This document shows positions 36,190 through 50,100 of a stretch of 60,000 bases of DNA, piece after piece. The translations under genes and the position numbers were made by a program. The notes below the pieces were generated by a model. It saw nothing but the letters and a program-made list of their open reading frames with translations. It was not told where the DNA came from and did no database searches. Position 1 is the stretch's first letter, and every line of letters starts with the position of its first letter. Origin of the DNA: Tubiluchus corallicola (Eukaryota > Priapulida > Priapulimorpha > Priapulimorphida > Tubiluchidae); the NCBI GenBank assembly GCA_030141605.1, contig JAQGDQ010000056.1:498001-558000 (forward strand), written 5' to 3'.

Positions 36190-39100
36190 ATGATTGACAG
36201 TCACTGTCATCTTGCTGCTAAAGAATTTTTCGTGGTAAGACAGTTATAGTATATGACTGACCTATTTTTCTTAATCCAAATTTTACCGCTTTGGTATTGC
36301 AGAAATGGATTTTGTTCATGTTTGCATGTTTCCACTTTCTTTGCTTTATAACATATCGTGTGTTGAAAAATATTTCCAGGCTAAACTGGAGATAATTGTT
36401 TACATACAGTATAAAGTATACCAAAGTGCTGTGTATGTTTGAAAATGCAGTCTTGGTAAAGTTCTGATGTTTGTTGAGGATAAGGATTTTTAAAATGGTT
36501 TTTGAAGATCTGTTTACCTTGTCTGTCTTTTGTTTGCCATTACTTTTGGATGTTTGTTTTTAGGATATTGAGAAAGTACTTGATGAAGCGATAAAGGTAT
36601 ATGACATACTTGCATTTTAATTCTAACCATATGCTGTGTTCAAATGTTGCAAACATTATTTACTATCCATTCAAAGACGTGTGAAAAATCTGTCACGTTT
36701 TGTTCAAAGTTTGATTACTTTGTTATCATACACGTGCTAGGTAATATAATATTTTATAATGTCCTATGAAATACATTTTTAACCAGTTTCTTCGTTGTCA
36801 AACCAATCATACTTTCAGTAATATTCAATAGCTATTCAGTAATATATGTAAAACTGATAAACATGAATATAAACACAAGTGAAGTCTTTGGTTAGAACTT
36901 AAGATGTTACTTTTCAGGCTGGTGTTAAAGCCTGTCTTGTATGTGCTGAAAATGCTGGTGATTTTGATCGTATTTTGGAACTTAGTGACCGGTAGGTGTC
37001 ATCCTTTTTTAAATTCCTTACTGAAGTATTTGCTGTCAAATATCGAATGGCATTGAATTGAATAACCAACAAGGGTTTTGGCAATATTGTTTGTGATAAG
37101 TTGTATATTTTTACCATACTTGAAAATGCGGTGGCACTGAAAAATCACCTAGTTTTCCTTCAGGGCTTTAACAAAGAGTGAATGAGCCCACTAATGATGC
37201 GAGTGGACACGCTAGTGTGTGCGGAAATACATCCAATCAGCCTTTTGTATTTATTTATTCGTAGACTAACCCAACAATGTTTCAACTTATTAAGAAAAAT
37301 TAGCAATACAAGTTTACTTTAATAATACGAGCTGTATTATTTAACGGAATCTAACTTTTTCAAGGTGATTTTTCAAGGAGTTTGGCATCTTGCATGCTTT
37401 CATACATTGTGTCTCTGACATTTTTAGCATTGTTTGATTTTTCTTAGACATTTGGAGCTGCTGCCATGCTTTGGAGTTCATCCAGTACAGGAGGTTCTTA
37501 CTGATGACGGATCGTTTAAGCAAAGATGTGTTACGTTACAGGTGCTTTTTAAGATTTTTGTTAATTAACTTCCAGTGGGTGACTGTTTAATTTTGTTGGA
37601 AACATCGGTACCATTTTACTAGCTCGTTTTCTGCTATTTGCAGTTATCGTTGTGTCGGAAGGAAATAATTACTGTTTATATTTTGATAAACAGTACCATG
37701 TTGTATGCACCTGCAGATGTCAGGTGGTGGTGATGATGATAGTAAGTCTTGCCGGGTGTGCTTGTTTATAGTAATTGAAGAGATAATGATATTAGTATAC
37801 GCATACTATATGGAAGGTGTAAATTGCCTTTCAATTTATGTTTTTGGTTTTATGTTTAATAGGACCTACATGAGGCACTTCCCTTAATGCGTCAGCATGT
37901 AGATAGACTGTATGCTGTTGGTGAGGTAAGTCCTTTGTGGTCAAAATTGTAGTTCACGATATTTTATGCATTCCTTAGGTTGCAAATAATTTGGCCTAGA
38001 AACCTAAACTCTGACTTTGTTTATTTATTAATCGTTCTGCTTATTCAATAGCAAAATCGCAAATAGAAGTTTTTTCTAGAACAAATGTTCTGTGGGTTTT
38101 GCAGTTCTTTGCAGCAGTCTTGAATGCTCTCTTCATGCCATCTTTTTTGCCATCCATTACTCAGTTATTCTGAAATAGCTTTTCATTCTTTTTTTAACTA
38201 GGGACACATGGCACAGTAATTTTACTGGCGTGAGGTGTCATCCGTGCTTTTGGAGACTATAAAAATTGTATTGTCACAATTTAAGTACTACTGTCTTTAT
38301 GCCAAGTGTCTTTAATTCCTAGTTGATTTATTATTTTGAAATTATTATAGTTGCTCATAATCTTGGATACAGGATATGAAATCTGTAGCATAATGGATCC
38401 AGACATCAGTTTATATCCCGATCAGATTTTTGTTCCAGATATTAATTCTGCTTTTATTGCAAGATTTGGTTTAATTGTTATAATAAAATGTTTTCAAGAT
38501 TAAGCAGCTATTAATACAGCATATGGTAAGCTTGATTAAGAATCGTACAGAAATTGGAGAATTAAAGAGTCAAGTCCACATTGGCTTTTTGTAGACTTTT
38601 ATTGTAATACAGATGTGCTAGTCACCAGTAAATTTTCCTTGAAATAGAAATCATTATAATGACTGATTATATTATGCTAGATTACCTTATGGTAGCACAT
38701 CTGTTTTAGATTGGTCTCGATTTTACCCCCTTCAATGCTCCAACTCACGAACATCGGGACCTTCAGCGACAAATATTTCGTGAACAAATAGACTTTGCCC
38801 AGAAGCACTATCTCCCTCTGTAAGTTATTACATATTTTTTCTTTTATTAATGATAGATAGGTTTCATCTAGTTAGCGTTTTCTGTTCATAAACACATTTG
38901 CAAGGATAGTTTACTTTGAGTTACTATGAGTTATATTATTATTATATATAAATCCTATGATATATTATTTTATATATTCACTTGCTTCATTGTTTGAACT
39001 TAAAATTTATTATTTAGCGTCTGATTGACCAGCAAAATATCATTCCTGTCCAGCTAATTCAACCACCTGCTGGATGGTTTGACTGGCTAATCCCAGCCAT

Positions 39101-42100
39101 GGGATACTTGCATCTGTTTTCCTATCCTAAAGTGTTGATATGCTTTGGGAAACACGATTTGCATTTCAACTCCTTGTTTTAAAATTGGGCTTTTTACCAA
39201 AAAAAAACCTCCATTTTGTTTTTGCTTTTGAGTTTGTTTTCTTTTGTGGAAAAACATGATCTTATTAAATGGCACACTGGTTTTATTAACATTTAATTTT
39301 CTTAGCCAAGAGGGTAAACGTAGGTCATGCCGAGATAGTCTTAAAAAATGAGGCTTTGTTAGTCGTGGTTTTATTAAATGGCAGCTATTTTACTGTTATT
39401 TTTTATCATTGTTTTGCAACACATAACCTTTGTAAAAAATTAAATAACCTTTTTGTTATTTAATTTTTTACAAACTTTCTTCTTCAATATCACTAAACAA
39501 TGTCGCAAAATGTTTTGAGTAGTATGCATTTAGTTAAGAAACTATCTGAATCATATATAAACTTGCAAAAAACAAAAATTTGAAGTTAATAACTGTCTGG
39601 CAAAATGTTTTGTACCCTTGAAAAATTCCAATAATATTTTACTGTCTTGTTACTGTTAATAAGCCCGAACAAGACACATGTCCTGTCACTATTTTAAAAT
39701 ATGTTAAGCCCTAATAAACACATTTGTCTGTATTGTAATAAAAGTTGTCTGAATAGCCTATATACATTTCCTGCAGTAGCTGATCCTGTGTGCTTACAGC
39801 AAATAATTATATTCTGATGAGCTCATTGCGACAGTCTTGCTTTTTGTTGAAAATTTTAGTTTCCTGACTACAGTGTTCTTTTTTCCCCTTTACATAATTT
39901 TGAGATCAGTGCTGGAATTCCTATCTCCATTTGCAGATTTCAGATTTGTCCATATGAATTTAAGATCACTCAGATCAGCTTCAGAAATTTCCAAGTAAAT
40001 TTCAATTTTGTCCTAATGAATTTCAGACTTGTTCAGATGGATTTCAAATTAAGCCTGCTGTGTATTAGGTAATATGATGCTGATCATTTTAAAAAATGTG
40101 AAAACAGAATTGCTGTTAATCATTGAAAATTCTATGTAATTGCTTTTATCAAGTTGTCTGTAGATTTTATAATACTAAGTACCACGTAATAGGGCCAATA
40201 GCTTTGGTTTATTCTTGTTTAATCATTAAAATGTTTTGTTGAAAAATTTTATGTTGTTCATCAGAAGTAAATCAAATAAATAATTTAGAAATTACATTAG
40301 TTCAATACACATATTGGCATTAAGGATTTTTTAATTAAGTGAAGTGAATTTTTATACAAGTAAAACAAGAAAAAAATATAATACTGTACAATATAATACT
40401 TTTATTTTGTTGTTGCTGAATTTTTTGCCACTCCCTCTTTCCACATCCCATCTATTTGTTATTCAACTTATATGCTGTCTTTTGTTTAATGCTCTGCTGT
40501 CATGCCATTTGTCTGCTGTTTACCCTTTGTTTGCACATGTTACAATTCTTTCTTTGCCATTCGTGGATTTTCGAAAATAAAAAGACTGCGACTTAATGTA
40601 TGATAGGTAGCTGGTAAATGGTACTAGAGTGCAAAAAGTACCCGTAGAATGTAGGATGCTAAAAGTAACTGCCCCAAGTTCTCAATTATTGCTTATAAGC
40701 AATAAACAAAGTTCTAATTGACTCGAACAAACCTGGAATTGATTTTGAAACATCTGAAAATGACTTAGACAAATGCGACATTCGTTTGAAAATGCCTGAA
40801 GTAGAGATGAAAAATTTGAAATTGATCTGGACATTTCAGAAGTAGATGTAAAAAAAGTTTGCAAGGAATGCTTTTTAATGGAATTTTGCCAGTGCTCATG
40901 TTACATTTCTGCCTGCTTATAATATTGCGTAGTTTATGGGCAACATCAATAGAAATTTTTTTAGATTTTTGCAACATGGTAGATTCTCAATAGAATCTTG
41001 CTAGTTTTGTGAACCAGTTGTCTTACACTCTAACATTTTCTGTGTTTTCTCTGTATTACATAAAACTTATAATTGTCATTTTTAATTGTTGAGCAATATA
41101 GTTTATTGTTGTTTTGTTTTTTAGAAGTTGTCATTCTAGGTCAGCAGGAAAACCGACGATTGAAGTTCTAAAACAGTCTGGTGTGCAAAATGTTTTACTT
41201 CATGCATTTGATGGTAACTGGAAAGCGGCAATGCAGGGTGTTCAGCTTGGTTATTATTTTTCAGTGCCACCATCTGTAGTGAGGAGTGAACAGGTATAAT
41301 AGTTAAATGTCCCCTAAACATTTACTTCGGTCTTATTTACATAAAATATTTTGTTTTTGTTAGTGTCTTGTTATACTTTGAGGTTGAATGCATCATAAAA
41401 ATTTACTTTGGTTTATGCTGAGAAATTGTTATGTGATGCTTAGCAACGGGCATCTCATTAACCACCTTTGCCACAGATTCCACTGATTCCATTTTTTCAT
41501 TTTGCTTAATTGCAAGGTGTGTGATAATTTCTTTTTTCATATTACACCCAATTACTAATTTAAATCTTTTTGAAAGAACTATGATCCAGCAATAAAGTAA
41601 TATGAAGAAAATTTCTAAACGATTTCAAGCAAGCAAGGTTGTTAAAACGAATTAACTCATGCTGTAAATTTCTGCACATTACTTCTGACAAAATAAAAAC
41701 TGTACAAACCGTTTTATGCATCCTTGCTATCAAAGTTCTACTTCACTTTTGATTAAGGATGACACTGATAAAATCGTAAAAAAATTTCTTGATGACTAAA
41801 GATTGCCTTTATGAAGATATTGCACAGTCAGTAATTATTTAATTTATTTATGCAGTTTGCACAACCTTTAGGAATCCTCTTTTGTAGTTAAACAAAATTT
41901 AAATTTTGTTAGTTGATTGTTGTGATAACTGTGTGTGTGATGCAGCAGTTACTAAGTGGTCTCATCGTACAGAAGTATCTGAAACTTCTGACTAGAGCAT
42001 TTTCTTTATATTTATGTGCTGATTAATATAATAACACATATTTTACTTTTACGAGATTTATTTCTCTGATTGTTCTGCCACTTGTTATGTTTATAATATT

Positions 42101-44508
42101 TTCAGAAGCAGAAACTGGTAGAAAAAGTTCCTTTAGACAATTTATTGTTAGAAACTGACTCTCCGGCTCTTGGTCCAGCAAAACAGGTTACTATTATTTC
42201 CTTATTATTTAACAAACTTAATGACATTACTAATATGCTAAACATTAATACATGCTGAATGCAGTAGCATTCATTGTATCAAATGCCCTGTTTGTTAATA
42301 GGAGCTTCGTTGTTACGACCTGCATTTTATGTGCTGGATATTGAGGTCTAATTTAATATTAACAAAGCTGCCACTGTAGTCCTGAAGATATTAAAACATA
42401 TTCCACAATATCAAGTTAATTACAATAGTGATTATTAATACAGCATTAAGAACATCACTGCTTTATAATTGCTGTTGCTTCCAAATGATGCACGAGTGAT
42501 ATAAACAAGTGGTGTAGTCAGTTCTGCTTGAACTGATGCCTAACTTTTCTTGCATCTTAAAACCAGTGTGCAGTAAAAATGGCACAGGTAAATTGGCAGA
42601 TATGTTATAGTGATGCAATTGATCCGAACAATCCTAATAATGTTTGTCTGATTCTTTTAATTAAAATATTTTAATACAAGATAAACAAGCAAACATACTA
42701 AAATATGCCGGTATTATAAAGACTAGCAAATGTCTCGCAAAATATTTGTTCACTAAATAGATTTATGATCAATAATGAACAAATGTTCTACATGGTGTTT
42801 TTCTACCTTTTTTAATCATTTAGTTTGTCGATGGTAATTGACTGAGAAATATATATGCATTTACATGCCAAGTCACCTTATAAGGCTATACACATTAATT
42901 TGCAAAGGTTATAGACAGCATTACACGGTTTTACAAATTAGAATTTCTCGAAATGGAACTGGAACTTACTGAAAGTATGTTGTTTGTCTAGATGGAGATA
43001 ACAAAAAAGAGGTACTTAATATTTCTCTCAGACTTCCAAGAAGTGTTTCGCGTATGTTTTTCTTTTGTACGTGGTGTTCAGTCAAGTTATGCGAAAAAAG
43101 AACAGGCGAAAAGATTCTCATTTTGGCACTCAATTCCGTCTTCTCCACAATGTTTCATGGAAACCTATTAGATACTTGTTGCGTAATAGGCTTACTGCTA
43201 TAGCAGGCAAAAGACAACCAAACAGACAAACAAACAAACAAGCAAACAAACTGTATTGAAGCATAATTTCGTTGGCAGAGGCAAAAATAATTAAAATAGT
43301 TATTCCCTACTATAATCCGAACTCTAAACTCATATTTTACTAAGTGTACCATTTTTTTCCTGTGCCATTTTCTATCTACTTTCAATTTGTGCCATTTTTT
43401 CTTGTGCCATTTTTACTTACATTCCTTAGAACCATTGAGACAATTGTTCTTTCCACTGTATTTTTGCCTTTCAATGCGTCGTTAGAATCAAACTAAAATA
43501 ATAGAAACAAGTGCAGTAAAGCTCAAGGGAAAAATTACCGATTGTGTTAAGATGAGAGGAAAGCTACATTAATATTTTTAAAATTTAAATTTTAAACTTG
43601 CCGCAATAGCCAAACAAGTAACCATGAATTTAGGTAGATTTTACCAAATGGTCTTACCAGTCCTATCCTACAAAATGTAGACATCAGTGTTCATTAATGT
43701 TGGGTCTGGAAATACATATACATATTTCTTTTAATATCATGGTGCGGGTCCTGTCACTAGAGGCTATAATACCAGAATTCACTGCCATGTGACTGAGTAT
43801 CAAACAGTTGTTATCATTCATAGGAACACACCATATTTAATGCATTTGTTGCTGGTATACTGCTAGGCAGTTGATGTAGTCTGCTTATTGTCTAGTCACC
43901 AATTTTTTTATTATATGGTTTTACCCATTTAATCTGATAGAACAGTAAAGGAATACAGTATTTAAAGAAGAAGTTTAATGTTAGTTCTGTTGTGGCCTGT
44001 TATTATTTGTTATTTAGCCCCGTTATAAATAGAGCTTGTTTAATTTGTTTCATGTGGAAGCCAGGTACATAATAGTGATATAGCATGTAATCGCTTGGAT
44101 AATTCTCAAATGGATAATTAAGAGTACGCAGTATTGAATTTGTTTTTGTGGTTCTCTTTGTTATTCTAATAAAACCTAGAATAGTAGAAATATATTAAAG
44201 TTGAAATACAGGAGTTGTTATGGCTTTAGAGCACGAGTGGGTCTGGTGGATACTATTATACATTAGTGCTGCTATTTTTTTGTAAAGTTCTACAACATGA
44301 GGATTCTTTAATGAGAAAAAAGTGATTGAATTTTTAGTGAGTTAATTAACGATTTCTATTTTAGGAAAGAAATGTGCCTGCTAATATTCGAGTATCTTGC
44401 GAGTACATTGCAAAAATCAAAGGAATTTCCATTGATACAGTTATGGAAGTCACAACGACAAATGCACTTAAACTATTCCCCAAACTAAAAGGACTAATTA
44501 TACTATGA
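36190..44508 (+). CDS. TATDN3: TatD-family metal-dependent hydrolase (TATDN3)
   Basis: Nine exons: 36190-36234, 36564-36596, 36918-36991, 37448-37541, 37863-37925, 38710-38819, 41125-41293, 42106-42186 and 44365-44508. They give about 270 residues, close to the roughly 274 of human TATDN3. The product is a TIM-barrel metallohydrolase of the TatD nuclease family, probably acting on nucleic acid in the cell. Expected metal ligands are all visible: H5 and H7 (SHCHL), E103 (AVGEIGLDF), H143 (CHSRSAG), H166 (LLHAFDG) and D214 (ETDSPALGP). The segment [20 protein letters not shown] and the FGVHPVQ motif place it in the TATDN3 rather than the TATDN1/2 branch. The start was chosen next to MIDSHCH; an in-frame ATG at 36178 would add four residues. 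The last exon overlaps a small downstream ORF. Confidence 0.9.
39429..39474. repeat. perfect 20-bp inverted repeat, hairpin
   Basis: TTTGTAAAAAATTAAATAAC is followed after a 6-base loop by its exact reverse complement. It lies in the long intron between TATDN3 exons 38710-38819 and 41125-41293. Confidence 0.9.
43214..43251. repeat. (ACAA)n-type microsatellite
   Basis: Tandem ACAA/AGCA units in the last TATDN3 intron. Confidence 0.8.
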
Positions 44509-45645
44509 CTGTTCATTTCTACACCCGAGAAGGCATCCGTTTATGGCTTGCAAATAAGTAAGTTTAGAAAGTTTTAATTTCACCTGTTTAAAACCATGCA
44601 CTTTTTATTAAAACTACACAGATATAGATGCTGGTGTTTTCTATTAAGTATTTCTTATAAAACATTTGTATTTTTGCGAGTTAGATAGGTTTATGTAGTA
44701 ACATGCAGTCCAGATTGACATAAATATTATTTAATCAATTATTAACTGAGCAAGTTAAGACAGAATGAAGTGGTTTCCGAAAGTTAAAACTTTTCTAAGA
44801 TTAATTCTGGGATTGATGGCAGAATTTCCATACACAACTAGACAGCTATTTATTTAATGTTAGTGTATGTATATATATCACATGTAATATGTGTATATCA
44901 CATTTAGACGCTATATGGCTAATGAGCTCTAATACAAAAAATGTCCAGTCAGTGTCAAAACCAAGCAGTAGACTATTCTAGATGTTTATTTCTTCAATTC
45001 TATTGCTGTTCCATCTTTGCCTTGATATTGTGGCTGGTCTTCTGTGTGAATGTATAGCATCTGAAGCTCTATGCTGATTTTGTTAAACTGCATTACTGCT
45101 ACTCGCCACAAACTGATGTTTACAACCAATGTTATTATTACCGGAGTCTAGTGAAATATGATTGACATTACAGAAATATAGGAAATATTTCTAGAGAAAT
45201 TATATTAAAGTTTCCTTGTTAGTTGTGATATTACTGTTGCAAATGCAATAAAAGCCGAGCAACTGAATGACCAGATGGCTAGGATCATCTAGAATATTCT
45301 TGTGTTAGTGTTTTGTTGTGCATACTCTAGCGGCCTCTTGATCAGTAGAAGAGGCATGCAGAAGGGGAGACAGAGGGTGTGGTGGCCCAGGCATCCATAT
45401 CGGGAGGGCTTTAATTAAAGAGTGAAATAAAAATTTAGTTTTTGAAATTTAAATTGTCAAATTGTCTTGTACATTATGTCTTGTACATTATTACATTGTA
45501 GTATTATGTCTTGCACATGTAAAACCTTGAAAAATTCAGTTGGTTTTAAGTGCTTGTTTATTCTAATTTCTTAGTTGTTTTTTGTACTTTTAGAAACTTA
45601 GAAGAAAAATTCAAACTCACTGTTCTGCGTTTTCACAGCTGGTAA
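44505..45645 (+). CDS. candidate spliced small ORF overlapping the TATDN3 stop
   Basis: An ATG at 44505-44507 overlaps the TATDN3 TGA (44506-44508) as ATGA. The frame runs [17 protein letters not shown] to a strong GTAAGT donor at 44558. An acceptor TTTTAG at 45591-45593 restores the frame ([15 protein letters not shown]), ending with TAA at 45643-45645. The total is about 35 residues. An alternative donor (TG|GTAACT) at 45641 would extend it further. I do not recognise a family. It could be a second cistron on the TATDN3 mRNA, a downstream gene sharing the exon, or chance. AATAAA lies at 46079-46084. Confidence 0.35.
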
Positions 45646-45689
45646 CTTCCTCTGTCGCTAATGCATTTTACATTACTGAAGTGGGATTA

Positions 45690-45858
45690 AAAATATTCAG
45701 GGATTTGTACACATTTAAATGCTCTTTATGCCTTTACTTGGTAGGCTTTGTTGCAATTTTCAAGCTTTTATCGAAAATATTCAGGGATTTGTAGCACCTT
45801 TAATGGTTCTTTATGCCTTTACTTAGTAGGCTTTGTTTCAATTTTCAAGCTTTTATCG
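45690..45858. repeat. 84-bp tandem duplication
   Basis: Two copies, each beginning AAAATATTCAGGGATTTG, start at 45690 and 45774 and end at TTTTATCG. They differ by a few substitutions and a small indel. Confidence 0.9.
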
Positions 45859-46812
45859 TAACTGGATTGCCAATATTCTGTAGCGGCTAAAGCATGTCGC
45901 ATAATACATATTACTACACCGAGTCATTAATTGGACCGATTTTTATATTTCATCATATTTAAAATTCTGTAATTTGTATTTTGAAAGTTGAAGTACTTTG
46001 ACACTATCATCTCACTTGAAATTGAAATTTTATATGGTAATGAACCTTCTGTTTTGTATGTAAATCACAACCCTAGGTAATAAAAAATAGGTCAGGTAAT
46101 TTTAATAAAAAAACTGATTTTGTACTTTTCTTATCGCTGTTAGTCAACACTTAACGAACTTTAGTACCATTAGTTCATTGAAATTCTACACAGTTGTGCC
46201 CAAGTTTGATGGGTAGAGTTTGACCTAAGTGTGTTAGATTCATGACTTTTTTAAGGATGTAGGATTTTGTATGAGCAAAATTGAAATGGTTTTGGAACCG
46301 TAACACGTGTTACTTTAAACCGAATTTTTTGTAATTTAGTGTTGTAATAGTTCATAATAAAGGTCAAGTTATTCACATAAGGTAATATCTTTAATCCCGT
46401 GTGACTCCAATTTGCCAAATTAGTATCAGGGAAGCAGAGTCCAGCCATTGTTCTATTTATTGTTAAAAATATTCATGGTAGAGGAGAAAAACAAAGTGTT
46501 AATTAAATAGTTGCTTAAGAGCAGAAAGTATCATAGACACACGTTCATTTTATTATTGTAATTAATATGTGCAATAGTTATCCACTTTTGATAAAACATA
46601 ATCTTTGTAATATATATATATATATATGTGTGTATATAGATTATACACATAGGTTATAGGTATTACTAAATAAAATGGATCTCATAAGTTTCAAAACAAA
46701 ATTACATGCAAAAGCATACATTATACCTGCATCATCCATATCATTTTTTATCATCTAACTTAAATTCTTAAAAGTGCAGAATTGCAAATGGCAAGTTAGT
46801 ACATCAGAGATT

Positions 46813-46818
46813 TTTATT
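46813..46818 (-). terminator. AATAAA poly(A) signal of the multi-inhibitor gene
   Basis: TTTATT on the plus strand reads AATAAA on the minus strand, about 305 bases after the stop at 47123-47125. The position is plausible but not unique. Confidence 0.4.
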
Positions 46819-47122
46819 CAGGGAATCAGTTAACTGTCAGCAAATTAAAAGTTACTAATTCTTTTTCCTAACAATCGGGCACATATTGATTGCCTAAATG
46901 AGATTGCAGGAATAATCAAAATAGCTACGACAGACACTAAAAACATGATCTTTTCCAACACGCACTCTACTGTGAATTTCAAAAAGTGAACCTGTTCTAG
47001 TGTAGAAACTGCAAAGTATATTTTTTCAGGATAAGAGCATCGACTAATTATATATTTATGTTGAATCAGAATGCTTGTTTTCCTGTTTTATAATTAACAC
47101 TTGAGTGCTTTTGATCTGGAAG

Positions 47123-50100
47123 TCACTGTGAAAGGCAAGTGCTCGCACAATCACCTTTTGATAAAAAGTTGTTACCATTTCCGCCACAACCGCTGTACTC
47201 AAAGCGTTTACATTCTCTTGTGTGCGAATCGTAGAACCAGCGCTCCCATTTTCCATAGCATTTACCATAATCAGGCATATTGAGACAGAACAAAAATCGT
47301 GGCTCATTTTGTGTGGTGTTGCTACATCGTTCTGTGCAAGCATCTTGTGTCTTGAAGTTATTTGCATTGCCTCCACAGCCTCCATATACAAATTTTTCAC
47401 AATGGTAACTGGTTGTATTAAAGAACCAGCGAGTTACTTTATCACCGCATGGTCCTTTTTTAATTGGCATCTTACAATGAGCTGAAAATGAATATTTATA
47501 ATGTGATGTAAGTTTATAAACTCTTGTTATTTTTAGTGCTGCACCAGTATGACAGATGAAACTGTACAGAAGCCGTTTTCTCAACACCCAACCATTCTTC
47601 CATTAGCTAGGACCTACTTAATCTCATTAGTTATGCATATCATGTAACTGTAGTTTCAGCCGTAAAGCGACAGCATGCTAAAGCTTACATTTTACATACA
47701 ATCCTATCCTGTTATGTCCTGTTTAATTTCATTAGTGATGCAAATCCGGTAACTATAGTTGTAGTTGTAAAGTGACAGCATGCTAAAGTTTACATTTTAT
47801 ATACAATCCTATCCTGGTAGGATTTTTGGTAAGCATATGTATATTATACAAATATATTTAATGGTTGCCAGTGAGTAACCAACATTAAAATTGTTTCTTA
47901 GTTTTTGTTTTATCAGCTTCTCCTGTTGTCACACCAAAGCAAATCACTCCAAACAAACCAGGAGGCACTCAAGGTAAGGGCTGCAGTTAAAAAGCGAAAA
48001 TACAAATACAGTTCCAGAAAAAGGGGGTTTTGATAAGAGGTGTGGGCAGATGTTCCAAAAATGATATTGTCCCAATTTATCAGAAAAACTGATATCTGGT
48101 AATGAATTCCATAGGTAAGAGAGAGTCAAGAGCAGCAGAAAAATAAATAAATCCTCATTTAGTATGTATTTAAAGACCTCATTGATTACTACTAGTGTAG
48201 ACTTGGACTTGTACTATATTACCAATTTGTCGATGCATAGTTTCAATAAGTTTCAATAAGTAAATTTCTACCAGCGGCATGGTGTTAACAAGGTACGGCA
48301 ACAGTAATGCTTTCTTTAATGATACATACTTAAAGTTGAGTGAGTGAGTGAGTGAGTGAGCTAGTGAGAGAGAGAGAGAGTGAGAAGTGCTGCAGTGTAC
48401 AAGTTACAACAAGCAAAATGCTCATTAATCATCAATAAATTGGTTATGTTTTGGCCAGCTTTGTAGCATCTTAGTATCATTAAATACAGCAATGATAAAA
48501 AAATTTACCTGGTATAAATAAAGTGTCATCCATTTGCTTTTTGCTCTCTGAAAATAAATATTAATACTATCAAAAACCAGTAAGAAAGATCAATGTTTTT
48601 TACTTTTCTTAAAGCCATGTTATCTAGGATGGCAACCATTACAGTTTTTGTACTAATGTAACAAACTTTCTGTTCCTGAGTCTTGCAAACTGGTTTGTGA
48701 AATGTTTAAAATATTTGTTTGAAATGTACTTTTTGGATTTCCTGTTTCCTGACGGAGTAGGGGAATATTTTAGGGAAGAGAGGGTAAAGGTGTGCGTAGG
48801 CAGTAACAAGAAAGAACTAATATAGAAATGTATTACTGATATTTTACAAATTACAAAAAACTGCCAAAAGTGAAAGGTCATTTGCACTTGGGAAGCATTT
48901 AATTTTGAATACTGTGATGATTAATAAAGCTGTGCAGCTGCAAGCATTTATTAGTTGTTTTCTAGTGAAGATAGCGACTGAGCTGCCTATTAAGCTAAAC
49001 GTAATTAGGATACGTTTCACGTAAGTGTTACAGGTGGAGTGACTTAATCTTTATTGTTTTTGACAGAACAAAAACCACCAATTTTTGGCTACTGATACAT
49101 AAATAGAAAGTGGTTTAAAATAATGTTATCACATTTCCACATTTATTTCCCGAATTACTTTGCAAACAAAAATAATTTGCAGAAACGTTATTTTTATAAG
49201 GGAATGAGCTGTATAGTGGTAAATTATACGTACACTTACGAGACGGTACTTCTACACAAATGTATTCGCATCCAGCCCGACCTGTCCAACAACATTGCTG
49301 ATTATCTCCAAATCTTTCGCAGTGAGAGTTATCATTGCAAACAACTTCTTGTCGGTTTGGACATGCTTCGAGAGTGGACAAATCAGGACATTGACCTTCT
49401 GTGCAAAGAAAATTATATTTTTTGCTAATAAAACTAACTGAAAAAGCCTTTCTAGGTTCTGCGATATTGAACACTGTTATTATTCAAGAAACAAGATGTA
49501 GCAGTTTTTGCCAAGTTGGTAAGCATTTATAAGGCCCATCTGACTGTGCGCTTTACTGGAATTAACCGTGGTAAACTTGCCATGCTTTTCACACCAAGTC
49601 CTGCCTGGGACTATTCTCAGTTTATGCTCTGTCTGGGTTCGTCAAGTTCAACGTTTTTGAATTAAAACAAGGGGCTGACCTCATTCTCAACTTGGTTCTT
49701 CCATAAAGCAAGCAGTCTTTGCAATGCAGATCAGACATCATTAGCTTACACAAAACACTTATGTTATATTAAAATTTGATATAAATTACAGTGCTGAACA
49801 ACTTAACTTAACACAAACTATGTAAGCACAATGCCCCTGTTGCAAAAGTAAATTACATTTAAAATAACATTGAGTTACAGTTTATTATATATTTTTAGTT
49901 TGATCATGCACGTATGCCTTACCAATTACAAAAGGCGTCATTCTGTTTCCCCCTCCAACAACAACATCACTACCTGGAAGCGTGAGATACTATTAGTTGC
50001 GAAATAACATTAGCTTGTTAATTTGGCATACAGTGGTTAGCTGATAATAAGAAAGCAACTCCAATTCACCAAACGTGCTTAATGTTAATTTATGAATGCA

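Larger units (their letters stand above)
44509..47122. other. convergent intergenic region
   Basis: It lies between the convergent TATDN3 and multi-inhibitor genes. It holds the small ORF described separately, an 84-base tandem duplication (45690-45858), AATAAA motifs on the plus strand near 45426 and 46079, a TA/TG run at 46611-46638, and the minus-strand poly(A) signal at 46813. No other exon is recognised. Confidence 0.5.
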
